Below are positions 15,908-23,746 of a stretch of DNA of 64,000 nucleotides, piece after piece; the stretch's first letter is position 1, and each line of letters begins with the position of its first letter. A program made the translations under genes and the position numbers. The DNA is from Clostridia bacterium (lineage in GTDB: Bacteria > Bacillota > Clostridia > Oscillospirales > CAG-272), in the NCBI GenBank assembly GCA_017937845.1, contig JAGBCV010000026.1:1-64000 (forward strand). Reading direction: 5' to 3'. The notes under the pieces are model-generated. The model was given only the letters and a program-made list of their open reading frames with translations. It was not told the DNA's origin and did not search any database.

Positions 15908-17035
15908 TTACGCCTTTTTTGCCTCATTTTCAGCGGTTTTTGCCTCATTTTTATCGTTTTTGTAAATTCTGCCGTAGATGAAAAATGCGACGACGAGAGA
16001 AAGAACGCCCGCCACGAGCTTACCGATCATAACGCTCGGAAGCCATTCTGCGGAAAACGCAAGCGTAAACGCGAGATGTCCCGCAAAGGTGAACGCCGCA
16101 GAAACTGCGAAAGCGGAATTGAGCACAACGCCCTTTTTATCCATATCCTTTACCATATCCCAAGTGGTCATACTGGTCGCAAGGGTGGAGATAAGACCCG
16201 TCGCGGCGGTATCGTTGATGCCCATTTTCTTGCCGAGAAGAGAAAGGGGCTTTTTGAGCAGCTTGGAAACGAGATATACAAGAGGGAACGCACCCGTCAT
16301 GACGGCGGCAGCATTCGCTACGATATAGATGCCGTTTTCATAAGTATCGACGTGCTCCGTGAGCTTGACGCCCGTGAGGAACGTAAAGATACCGAGCGCA
16401 AGACCGATCGTGATCAAAATCTTGATGATGACACCGAAAACGCTGAAAATCTTCACGCAGGCGTCGGGGAATTTCATAAGTCCAAAAGCGATGATGCCCG
16501 AGAAAAGCACGAGCGGAAGCAGATTCAAAAGCAGCGGAACGATGGCAATGCCCGAGATCAGACCGCTGACAAAGCAACCGAGCGGAATGGTGACGATACC
16601 GCAGAGAAGACCGAGAAGCACTTCCTTGTGCTGTTCCTTTTTGACCATGCCGAGCGCCACGGGAATCGTAAACGAAATGGTCGCGCCCATCATGGACGAA
16701 ACGACAAGACCGTTGAAATAACCGATCTTTTCATCGACGGCAAGCTCCGTTGCAAGCGGCGCACCGCCCATATCGTTTGCAAAAAGGGTCGCGGGGACGA
16801 TGGAGGGGTCGATGGGAAGGACCTCTGCCATTTTTTCAAGCGCGGGGCGCAAAAGCTCGGCAATGAGCGGAGAAATGACGATCATACCGACCATGGAGAG
16901 CGCCATCGTGCCAAGGAGCATGATGCCTCTTTCAAATTCCTTACCAAGACCAAGACGGCTTCCGAAGATGCGGTCGAGCGCACCGAGGAGCGAGAAGCAC
17001 ACCATGATCCATGAGATGATTTCACTGACTGTCAT
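15908..17035 (-). CDS. EutH-family ethanolamine permease-like membrane protein
   Basis: The 375-residue protein has about ten transmembrane segments. It carries family-typical stretches such as LFANDMGGAPLA (about residues 86-97), NGLVVSSMMGATISFTIPVA and TSMTTWDMVKDMDKKGVVLN. It resembles EutH, the putative ethanolamine transporter of eut operons. No other eut gene is nearby; it is followed on the minus strand only by a terminator. It begins 13 bp after the PHP phosphatase gene and may be cotranscribed with it and the glycosidase-like gene. The substrate is uncertain outside a eut operon. Confidence 0.85.
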   Translation of the reverse strand: MTVSEIISWIMVCFSLLGALDRIFGSRLGLGKEFERGIMLLGTMALSMVGMIVISPLIAELLRPALEKMAEVLPIDPSIVPATLFANDMGGAPLATELAVDEKIGYFNGLVVSSMMGATISFTIPVALGMVKKEQHKEVLLGLLCGIVTIPLGCFVSGLISGIAIVPLLLNLLPLVLFSGIIAFGLMKFPDACVKIFSVFGVIIKILITIGLALGIFTFLTGVKLTEHVDTYENGIYIVANAAAVMTGAFPLVYLVSKLLKKPLSLLGKKMGINDTAATGLISTLATSMTTWDMVKDMDKKGVVLNSAFAVSAAFTFAGHLAFTLAFSAEWLPSVMIGKLVAGVLSLVVAFFIYGRIYKNDKNEAKTAENEAKKA

Positions 17036-17047
17036 AACACCTCTCCT

Positions 17048-17866
17048 TTAATCAAGCCCAATGGCTTCAAAGCCTGTGGATTTTAACACATAAACCTCGC
17101 GGAAGCCGACGGATTTGAGGATCTTCTCCGCTTCGTCAAAGCTATGCTTCAAATAACGCTTATCGTGGCAATCCGAGCCGATGACGGGTCCCCAACCAAG
17201 CTCCTTGAATGCTTTCATAAGGAACAAATTCGGATAGGGTGTCGTGCGATAACCGCGCGCGATCGCACCCGTATTGACCTCGAAAAATGGAATTTTTCCC
17301 GTCAAGGCGTCGAGCGCTTCGAGCGCCATTTTTTGATATTTCGGGTCGTTTTCATCGAAAAACGGCTTCTTTTCTACGAGTTTCGCGCAAATATCATAAT
17401 GCGCCAAAACGTCAAATTTTCCATATTTGGGAAGTTCAGGAATCGTTTCATAGAACATCTTGGCAAACGCCATACCGTCGCCGCCGAAATGCTCGTCGAT
17501 CAGCGCCGTGACCTCGGGAACACCGCGGTCAAAACCGAGATATTCGCCGTCTTTTTTCAGATAATGCACCGCGCCGAGCAGATAATCGTAGCCCGAAAGG
17601 TCGATCTCGGAATACATATCGACCTCCAGACCGCAGAAAATATCGAGCTTATCTTTATATTTTTCTTTCAGAAAAGCAACTTCTTTTTTGTATGCCTCCG
17701 TACCCTCGATGGACATGGAATGGCTCGGGGAATAGTGCATATAGGAATGACCCGAAAAGCCGACGGAATCAAAGCCCTGTTCGATCGCCGAAAGGAGCAT
17801 TTCCTCGAGCGTATCCTTGCCGTCGCAATAGGTGCTGTGCGTATGTAGATTCTGCAAATATTTCAT
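17048..17866 (-). CDS. Histidinol-phosphatase-like PHP-domain phosphoesterase
   Basis: The 272-residue cytosolic protein belongs to the HisK/PHP family, metal-dependent phosphoesterases that hydrolyse histidinol phosphate or related sugar phosphates. PHP metal motifs are visible: NLHTHSTYCDG (residues 5-15), FSGHSYMHY, CGLEVDMYSE, VLAHYDI and the C-terminal VIGSDCHDKRY. The ATG at 17866 is preferred (GAGG 5 bp upstream) over an in-frame TTG at 17884. It follows the glycosidase-like gene after 14 bp. No other his genes are in the window, so the substrate is inferred from family only. Confidence 0.85.
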   Translation of the reverse strand: MKYLQNLHTHSTYCDGKDTLEEMLLSAIEQGFDSVGFSGHSYMHYSPSHSMSIEGTEAYKKEVAFLKEKYKDKLDIFCGLEVDMYSEIDLSGYDYLLGAVHYLKKDGEYLGFDRGVPEVTALIDEHFGGDGMAFAKMFYETIPELPKYGKFDVLAHYDICAKLVEKKPFFDENDPKYQKMALEALDALTGKIPFFEVNTGAIARGYRTTPYPNLFLMKAFKELGWGPVIGSDCHDKRYLKHSFDEAEKILKSVGFREVYVLKSTGFEAIGLD

Positions 17867-17880
17867 AATTACCTCACAAC

Positions 17881-19593
17881 TCAAAGAGATGCCATTTTTG
17901 CGTCAGCCGCATCAAAATATGCGCTCGTTGCCTTGCCGCGCTTCATGATTTCCGCCCAGATCGCATAAATGGAAGCATTCCAGCCTTGATTTGCCTTGAC
18001 ACCGATGCCCTTCAGCGTGTGCATATATTCGTGTGTCGCGCCGTCGAAGTCAAGGTCGATCATGAGGCGCTCGGTCAGGTTCTTTTCCGCGTCCGCGATG
18101 CCGTGGAGATGCGCCGCGATATGGAAAAGCATTTCATAAACGTGATACGAGCCGCCGTTTGCATAACGTCCGAGGTCGATGGTATTGAAGCCCTCGTGAA
18201 CGTAGCCGTTCAGCCCATACGCCTCCAAGGGGAGATACGAGCCGTCGGGCGCGGAAACGATCTTGATGCCGTATTTGGTCTTGGAGGGACCATCGCAAAT
18301 TTTACGGTAGGTCTTTTCAAACATGGTGTTATCGATGAAAAGCTCGTCGAAAAGCATCCAATAAAGTACTTCACCGACGGAAATATCGACCGCGAGGAAC
18401 TGTTTTTTCGCACTCATCGGGATATATTCGCCGTTGAAAAGGGCATGATAACGCGCAAGCGCCTTTTCCTTGCGGTCACCAATATCATAACCGAGTCGCT
18501 TTGCCGATTCGAGCGCGCAAACGCAAAGACCTTGGTTATATGCGTCAACGTCGTCAAATTCATAGCAACAGATATCGAACCAGTTACGGAACGAGCCGTC
18601 GGGTCGGCAGTTGGGATAATAACCGCCGTCAGCTGTGAATTTATCCATACAAGCCATCACGGTTTCAAACGCCATATCCGCTCTTGCGCGGTTGACCGTC
18701 TTGCCCGCCTTAAAGTTTCGGTAAGACCAGATGAGATACATCATCGGATTTTCCGCATCCTTAAATTCATAATCCAGCGCACGGTAACATTCGTCTGCTA
18801 CGTCTTCGCCGAGGATCCAAGTCTGATAGAACGAATCACGGAAATACTGGGCGTTGGCGTATTCGATGCCCGCAACGACCCATTTTTCACTGCGTCCCGT
18901 TTCATTCTTGCGAATGTGCATATAGTTGCCCGCATAGCAAGCGGCGCGGTACAAGGAGTCGCTGCCCTCGCCCCAAACCTTTTCGATGGCGCGGTATGCT
19001 TCGCGGCGAATCATTTTGAGGTCGGTCGCCTTTGCCTTGAATACGATAAAACGGAACGTATGAGAAAGTTTTCCACCGATCTTGTGGAAAATCGGGTCGA
19101 AATGGTCGCTTTCGGGGAAGTTCGGCGCGCCGCCCTTATCGCCCGAGGAAAGATAGAACGTATTTTCCGCGGGAATGATATGCTGGGTCGTCGCGTTATC
19201 GAAATACGAGGGGTTATCGGAGATAAAGAACGCTGTTTCCTCGCCCATGACGGCGGCAACCATCGGAACGGCGTTTCTCTGCATCTTGAAATGGTAGCGC
19301 TTTACGTCGTGGGGACTTTGACGGTAGATGCGTTCGTCCTCGGGGCTATTCTGGAACGAGAAGAATTTCGCCTCGCCCTCACCCATAAGGGAGAGATAGA
19401 CCTCTGCATCGTTTTCGGAGGAAACGGTAAGCTCAATGATACGATAAATACCATTTTCGGTCACTTTTTTGGAAACGGAAAAAGGTGCGATATCATAGGT
19501 TTTTTCGCCTTTTTCTTCAAAAAGAGCGATATTTTCATCGATTTTTATGAGTTTTTCAGGTGTATGAAGAATATAGGAATAGTTCATTTTCAT
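17881..19593 (-). CDS. Six-hairpin (alpha/alpha) glycosidase-like protein
   Basis: The 570-residue protein lacks a signal peptide. An N-terminal beta-rich part (about residues 1-200) is followed by a helical part (about 210-560) with repeated aromatic/acidic segments such as YFRDSFYQTWILGEDV, FDICCYEFDDVDAYNQG and YANGGSYHVYEML. These suggest an (alpha/alpha)6 toroid as in several glycoside hydrolase families. The acidic residues in those segments are candidate catalytic residues, but I cannot name the family or substrate. A GAGG box lies just before the ATG at 19593. It is the first gene of an apparent three-gene unit with the PHP phosphatase and the EutH-like permease. Confidence 0.65.
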   Translation of the reverse strand: MKMNYSYILHTPEKLIKIDENIALFEEKGEKTYDIAPFSVSKKVTENGIYRIIELTVSSENDAEVYLSLMGEGEAKFFSFQNSPEDERIYRQSPHDVKRYHFKMQRNAVPMVAAVMGEETAFFISDNPSYFDNATTQHIIPAENTFYLSSGDKGGAPNFPESDHFDPIFHKIGGKLSHTFRFIVFKAKATDLKMIRREAYRAIEKVWGEGSDSLYRAACYAGNYMHIRKNETGRSEKWVVAGIEYANAQYFRDSFYQTWILGEDVADECYRALDYEFKDAENPMMYLIWSYRNFKAGKTVNRARADMAFETVMACMDKFTADGGYYPNCRPDGSFRNWFDICCYEFDDVDAYNQGLCVCALESAKRLGYDIGDRKEKALARYHALFNGEYIPMSAKKQFLAVDISVGEVLYWMLFDELFIDNTMFEKTYRKICDGPSKTKYGIKIVSAPDGSYLPLEAYGLNGYVHEGFNTIDLGRYANGGSYHVYEMLFHIAAHLHGIADAEKNLTERLMIDLDFDGATHEYMHTLKGIGVKANQGWNASIYAIWAEIMKRGKATSAYFDAADAKMASL

Positions 19594-19713
19594 GCCTCGA
19601 TTTTACAATTTTTCAAAGGGCGCACAAAATGTCCATCCGCATTTTTATTTCAACGGAATGTTATGAGCGCCGTCCTCTGTTATCTTATTTCATTCCAAAA
19701 CTGACATTTTTTA

Positions 19714-19861
19714 AGGCTCCCACTCCGTTCGAGAACCCCAAAACGCAACAGCGTTTTGAGGGCCCCTCATAAGAGCTGTCAGCGTAAGCTGACTGAGAGG
19801 GCAAATGCAAAAGCCCTCTCAGTCACGCCGAAGGCGTGCCACCTCTCCCAAAGCGAGAGAC
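19714..19861. repeat. Hairpin-ended repeat, family B, copy 2, carrying a nested insert
   Basis: Begins with AAGGCTCCCACTC, continues with GAGCTGTCAGCGTAAGCTGA, and ends with GCCACCTCTCCCAAAGCGAG, as in the copy at 1-111. A small palindrome (19727-19766) has been inserted in its left end hairpin. The rest of the 19594-19928 gap holds nothing else recognisable. Confidence 0.75.
19727..19766. repeat. Nested mini-palindrome, family G, copy 1
   Basis: GTTCGAGAACCCCAAAACGC followed by AACAGCGTTTTGAGG and GCCCC. The reverse complement of the same unit sits in a loop of the family A repeat at 33609-33652. Two different host repeats have thus received the same roughly 40-bp palindrome. Confidence 0.65.
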
Positions 19862-19928
19862 TTTTGATATCTTTTTCCAAAAGATATTCTTTATCATGTT
19901 AGATGAAACAAGATACTGCAAATATCTT

Positions 19929-21329
19929 TTACTGACAAACACGGAGGATCGCTTCCGCAAAGATCTTTGCATTGAGAAGAAGCTTTTCAAGCGTCATAAA
20001 TTCATCTGCACCGTGCATACGGCTGTCATCGCCCAAAAATTCCGCGCCGAACGCAACACCGCCCTCGATCTCATGCACGTAAGTGCCGCCGCCGATGGAG
20101 ATGCAGAAGCCTTTTTTGTGCGTCATTTCTTCGTAAACGCTGAGAAGCTTCTGAACAAATTCGCTGTTTTCGTCGGTATAATGGGGTTCTACGCCCTTCC
20201 ACGCTTCGATGACAAGACCCGGACCTTCCATCGAAAGGGTATTTTCCATCTTGGCACGAACGGAAGCGGAGGATTCACAGATCGGGAAACGGATATCAAA
20301 TTCGCCTGTAAATTCGCCGTTTTCAAAGCTCATCTTACTGAGAACGAAGGTGAGCGCGCCGGATTTTTCATCGGAAGCCTTGATGCCGAGCGTTGTGCCG
20401 TCGGTTTCACCGTAGCGGTAAAGCTCGGAAAGGGAAGCGAAGAACGGAGCGGAAACGTCGCTTGTGGAAAGTGTGCCGAGGAGCTTCAAAAGACCTGTGA
20501 TGGCGTTTTTACCGCCCTCGGGCTGGGAAGCGTGAGCCGCCTTGCCCTTTGCGGTAAGCTCGATCAGACCGTTTTCCTTGACCTGATATTCGAGAACGAT
20601 ATCGGAGGGCATTTCCTTCTTTGCCTTTTCGACCTCGGCGGGAGAGAAGCCCTTGAGGGTCGCGTATGCTCTGTCGGGAACGGCATTGATGACCGTACCG
20701 CCGTTTGCGGAAACGATGGTCTTTTCGCCGCCGATCGCGGTGAATTTACGGGATACCTTACCCGCAACACGACCTCTTTCGAGGTTGATCACGGGATAAC
20801 TGCCGTCGGGCGTAAAGACGTAAGGCGGCAATTTTTCTTTCTGACGGTAATAAACGAGATCGGAAGAACCGCTTTCTTCATCACAGCCAACGATGAAACG
20901 AACGTTTTTGGAAAGTCTGTAACCACATTCGCGGAGCGCACGAAGCGCGAACAAAACGGCGATGGCAGGACCCTTATCGTCGGCAACGCCGCGTCCGTAG
21001 AGCTTACCGCCGCTGAGCGTCAAGGTGTAAGGGGGATTTGTCCAACCCGTACCCTCGGGAACGACGTCGAGATGGCAAAGAACACCAAGACCAAGCTCCT
21101 TGGTATCGTCAAAATCGATCGTTCCGACGTAGTTTTCGTGGTTCGTGGTCTTAAAGCCATACTTTTCAGCAAGCTCCAGCATTTTTGCAAGCGCTCTTGC
21201 ATTTTCTGCGCCGTAAGGCATACCCTCCATCGGTTCGCCCTTGACACTGGGAATGGCAATGAGCGACGAAAGGGTGGAGATCATCTCTCCTGCATGGTCG
21301 TCAATAAATTTACTGATTTTCAGTTGCAT
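19929..21329 (-). CDS. M20-family dipeptidase (PepV/Sapep-like)
   Basis: The 466-residue cytosolic zinc peptidase likely releases amino acids from dipeptides. Metal-ligand motifs are in order: GVLCHLDVVPEG (His about 86), GRGVADDKGP (Asp about 117), CDEESGSSD (catalytic Glu and ligand Glu about 150-152), the domain boundary GKAAHASQPEGGKNA, and the C-terminal FLGDDSRMHGADEF with a ligand His. The length matches the PepV group. GAAAGGAAG precedes the ATG at 21329. The gene appears monocistronic, with repeats on both sides. Confidence 0.92.
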   Translation of the reverse strand: MQLKISKFIDDHAGEMISTLSSLIAIPSVKGEPMEGMPYGAENARALAKMLELAEKYGFKTTNHENYVGTIDFDDTKELGLGVLCHLDVVPEGTGWTNPPYTLTLSGGKLYGRGVADDKGPAIAVLFALRALRECGYRLSKNVRFIVGCDEESGSSDLVYYRQKEKLPPYVFTPDGSYPVINLERGRVAGKVSRKFTAIGGEKTIVSANGGTVINAVPDRAYATLKGFSPAEVEKAKKEMPSDIVLEYQVKENGLIELTAKGKAAHASQPEGGKNAITGLLKLLGTLSTSDVSAPFFASLSELYRYGETDGTTLGIKASDEKSGALTFVLSKMSFENGEFTGEFDIRFPICESSASVRAKMENTLSMEGPGLVIEAWKGVEPHYTDENSEFVQKLLSVYEEMTHKKGFCISIGGGTYVHEIEGGVAFGAEFLGDDSRMHGADEFMTLEKLLLNAKIFAEAILRVCQ

Positions 21330-21390
21330 ATATATCTTCCTTTCTTCCCCGATACACGGGGGTATATAGTCGAAAAATTGGGGAGTTTGT

Positions 21391-21525
21391 AAGGCTCCCT
21401 TGTGTAAAGGGAGCTGTTGAGCGTCAGCGAAACTGAGGGATTGGTAAATAAAACTTTAGCTGATACCACCAATCCCTCCGTCAAGACTTCGTCTTGCCAC
21501 CTCCCTTTACACAAGGGAGGCTTTT
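21391..21525. repeat. Family C hairpin element, empty copy (135 bp)
   Basis: The left arm has hairpin GCTCCCTTGTGTAAAGGGAG, then an inner stem and CTGAGGGATTGG. A 25-bp centre follows. The right arm has CCAATCCCTCCGTC, the inner stem AAGACTTCGTCTTG, and the hairpin CTCCCTTTACACAAGGGAGG. The same arms in inverted orientation flank the DUF559 gene at 38915-39361, so this is the cargo-free form of that element. Confidence 0.85.
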
Positions 21526-21530
21526 CGGAT

Positions 21531-21624
21531 AGCGGGTGATGAGGTGTTTGCGTATGAATTTTTACACCTCATCCACCATTTTGCATGGCAAAACGGTCCC
21601 CTCTCCCCTGGAGGGGAAGGCTTA
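21531..21624. repeat. Dispersed repeat, family D, copy 2 (short form)
   Basis: AGCGGGTGATGAGGTGT and ACACCTCATCCACCATTTTG form a long inverted pair, followed by CCCCTCTCCCCTGGAGGGGA. It adjoins the family C element at 21391 and ends next to the recX stop codon. Confidence 0.7.
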
Positions 21625-22278
21625 TTCCTCATCCCTCAAAAGCTCCTTGGCGTTCTTGATATCGTCATACGAAAAGCCATATCGCATGAGAGATGCAATG
21701 ATCTTATTTTTTGCCTCTTTTTGCTCAAAAACGGCGATTCCACCCATATTTTTGAGTCTTTTTGCGCAAATTTCCGCAAAATCCACGTCCAGCGTATCAA
21801 GCGCGGAAGAAATCGCGTCAGATTCAAAGCCTTTTGCAAAAAGCTCCTTTTTTATGCGATTTTTGCCGTAAAATTTACGATTTGCGAGGTTTTCGGCGTA
21901 AATTTCCGCATCGTCGTATTCTCGGATATATCCGCGCAAGGCGAGAAATTCCGCAGCCTCCTCCGCGATATCGGCGGGGTATCCCTTGCGCGTGAGCTTC
22001 TGCTTCATGGCGCGCTTGGTGCTTTTGGAATACCCAAGCAGGGAAATGCCCTTTTTGATGGCGGAATGAAGCTTCATGGAGCGCAAAACGGCATCGCAGG
22101 TCTTGCGGTCGATCTCGAAGATCGTACCGATGCGCGAGCCAAAGCCGAGCTCCCCGAGCATCGATGCCGAAACGAGCCCCTTGATGGTCTGCGTTTGCTC
22201 GCCGCTTCGCAGTTCTATGGATATCTCCGCTTCCGCGCCGTCTGCGACAGCGCGGATCCCATATACGGTGATATTCAT
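21622..22278 (-). CDS. recX: RecA regulator RecX
   Basis: The 218-residue product is built of short three-helix repeats typical of RecX, a protein that binds RecA filaments and limits or remodels them. Seen: KKGISLLGYSKSTKRAMKQK, KGYPADIAEEAAEFL, YGKNRIKKELFAKGF, and a final LMRYGFSYDDIKNA. It starts 3 bp after the recA stop codon (ATG at 22278) without a strong ribosome binding site, so translation is probably coupled to recA. Confidence 0.9.
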   Translation of the reverse strand: MNITVYGIRAVADGAEAEISIELRSGEQTQTIKGLVSASMLGELGFGSRIGTIFEIDRKTCDAVLRSMKLHSAIKKGISLLGYSKSTKRAMKQKLTRKGYPADIAEEAAEFLALRGYIREYDDAEIYAENLANRKFYGKNRIKKELFAKGFESDAISSALDTLDVDFAEICAKRLKNMGGIAVFEQKEAKNKIIASLMRYGFSYDDIKNAKELLRDEE

Positions 22279-22281
22279 GGT

Positions 22282-23421
22282 TTAATCGTCGTTTTCGATG
22301 TCGAGAAGACGGATATCGAAATCGTCGCCCTCGCCCGAGTCGCCGCCGTCATCGTCTTCGTCAAGAGAATATGCTTCGCCTGCACTGAGGTCAAGCTCGT
22401 CACCCTTTGCCTTGATCTTATTTTCAAGCTCCTTCATCAGCGCGTCGTTGCCTGCAATGGCTTTTCTTGCGTTATCCTTACCCTGCGCGAGCTTTTCGCC
22501 GTTATAAGAGAACCAAGAACCGCTCTTCTGAACGAGTCCGAGCTCGATGGCGATATCCACGATCTCGCCCGCCTTAGAGATACCCTTGCCGTAGAGAATA
22601 TCAAATTCCGCAACACGGAAAGGAGGCGCGACCTTATTTTTTACGACCTTACATTTCACACGGCTACCGTAGACCTCGTCGCCCTGCTTGAGGTTTTCGA
22701 CCTTACGCACGTCGATACGAACAGAGGAATAGAATTTCAGCGCTCTGCCGCCGGGGGTGGTCTCGGGGTTGCCGTACATCACGCCAACCTTTTCACGAAG
22801 CTGGTTGATGAAGATAACGACGCAATTCGTCTTCGAGATCGAGCCGGAGAGCTTACGAAGCGCTTGGCTCATAAGTCTTGCCTGCAAGCCGACGTGAGAA
22901 GAGCCCATATCGCCGTCGATCTCCTGCTGAGGAACGAGCGCGGCAACGGAGTCCACGACGACGACGTCGATGGCACCCGAACGAACGAGCGCATCTGTGA
23001 TCTCAAGCGCCTGTTCACCGCTGTCGGGCTGGGAAACGAGAAGATTATCGATATTCACACCGAGCGCTTTTGCATAAACGGGGTCGAGCGCGTGTTCTGC
23101 ATCGATGAACGCCGCTTCACCGCCGAGCTTCTGTACCTCTGCCGCGATATGGAGCGCAACGGTCGTTTTACCCGAGGATTCAGGACCAAAAATTTCTACG
23201 ATTCGACCGCGCGGAACACCGCCGATACCGAGCGCAAGGTCAAGAGTGAGAGAACCTGTGGGGATACCCTCCACGTTCATATGCGCGTTTTCGCCAAGCT
23301 TCATGATGGTACCCTTGCCGAAATCCTTTTCGATCTGAGAAAGTGCGGTTGCCAGCGCCTTTTTCTTATCCTCTGCGGAAACGGGTGCGACAACGGCGTT
23401 CTTTTTCTTTTTTTCTGCCAT
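22282..23421 (-). CDS. recA: Recombinase RecA
   Basis: The 379-residue strand-exchange ATPase of homologous recombination also triggers LexA self-cleavage. Walker A is [13 protein letters not shown] (about residues 78-90), with [10 protein letters not shown] as Walker B-like strand and loop, and [17 protein letters not shown] in the L2-adjacent region. The C-terminal tail is very acidic ([16 protein letters not shown]), typical of RecA. GAAAGGAAA precedes the ATG. A LexA-box-like palindrome lies 34-47 bp upstream. recX follows directly, forming a recA-recX operon. Confidence 0.98.
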   Translation of the reverse strand: MAEKKKKNAVVAPVSAEDKKKALATALSQIEKDFGKGTIMKLGENAHMNVEGIPTGSLTLDLALGIGGVPRGRIVEIFGPESSGKTTVALHIAAEVQKLGGEAAFIDAEHALDPVYAKALGVNIDNLLVSQPDSGEQALEITDALVRSGAIDVVVVDSVAALVPQQEIDGDMGSSHVGLQARLMSQALRKLSGSISKTNCVVIFINQLREKVGVMYGNPETTPGGRALKFYSSVRIDVRKVENLKQGDEVYGSRVKCKVVKNKVAPPFRVAEFDILYGKGISKAGEIVDIAIELGLVQKSGSWFSYNGEKLAQGKDNARKAIAGNDALMKELENKIKAKGDELDLSAGEAYSLDEDDDGGDSGEGDDFDIRLLDIENDD

Positions 23422-23454
23422 ATTGATAGATTTCCTTTCTTTTTTTCAAAAAAT

Positions 23455-23468
23455 AAAACAAATGTTTG
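23455..23468 (-). promoter_or_regulatory. Putative LexA (SOS) box upstream of recA
   Basis: AAAACAAATGTTTG matches the Bacillus-type SOS box CGAACRNRYGTTYG at 12 of 14 positions, including the central AAC-N4-GTT. It is 34-47 bp upstream of the recA start. A neighbouring 9-bp inverted repeat (ATATTCCCA/TGGGAATAT, 23471-23492) is a further possible site. Both are seen in sequence; binding is inference. Confidence 0.5.
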
Positions 23469-23527
23469 TTATATTCCCATGCTTGGGAATATGGGGGATA
23501 TATATTAGACTTATTCGCATATATCTC

Positions 23528-23549
23528 GGCGGGATGTGGGCATCCCGCC
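23528..23549. repeat. REP-like palindrome, family F
   Basis: GGCGGGATG-TGGG-CATCCCGCC followed by CTACC. It matches the two palindromes inside the REP-associated transposase gene at 42950-43462. Confidence 0.75.
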
Positions 23550-23561
23550 CTACCAAGCGCC

Positions 23562-23651
23562 GTGTCATTCTGAGCGAAGGGCGAAGCCCGAAGTCGAAAT
23601 TTTGCTTGTGCAAAATCGCGTAGCGGAATCTCGGCGCTCCGCTCAAAATGA
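23562..23651 (+). repeat. Dispersed repeat, family E, copy 2
   Basis: TCATTCTGAGCGAAGGGCGA at the left, AGCCCGAAGTCGAAATTTTG in the middle, and a CGCTCAAAATGAC end that is an imperfect inverted repeat of the left end. Copies also at 2738-2827 and 63400-63492. Confidence 0.8.
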
Positions 23652-23696
23652 CCGCGGAAAAAATCTTTATGGAAAGCTCCTACGATTTTTTCTTAC

Positions 23697-23722
23697 GGGC
23701 GATTCGTGAATCGTCCCTACCA
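23697..23722. repeat. REP-like palindrome, family F variant
   Basis: GGGCGATTCGTGAATCGTCC followed by CTACC: a short palindrome with the same CTACC tail as the other REP-like units, in the recA-gyrA gap. Confidence 0.5.
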
Positions 23723-23746
23723 AGTTCCCCTAACGTAAAAGCCTTA

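Noticed and set aside
21544..23508. 654-codon open frame antisense to recA-recX
   Set aside because: It spans two certain genes and an intergenic repeat, and has no start signals.
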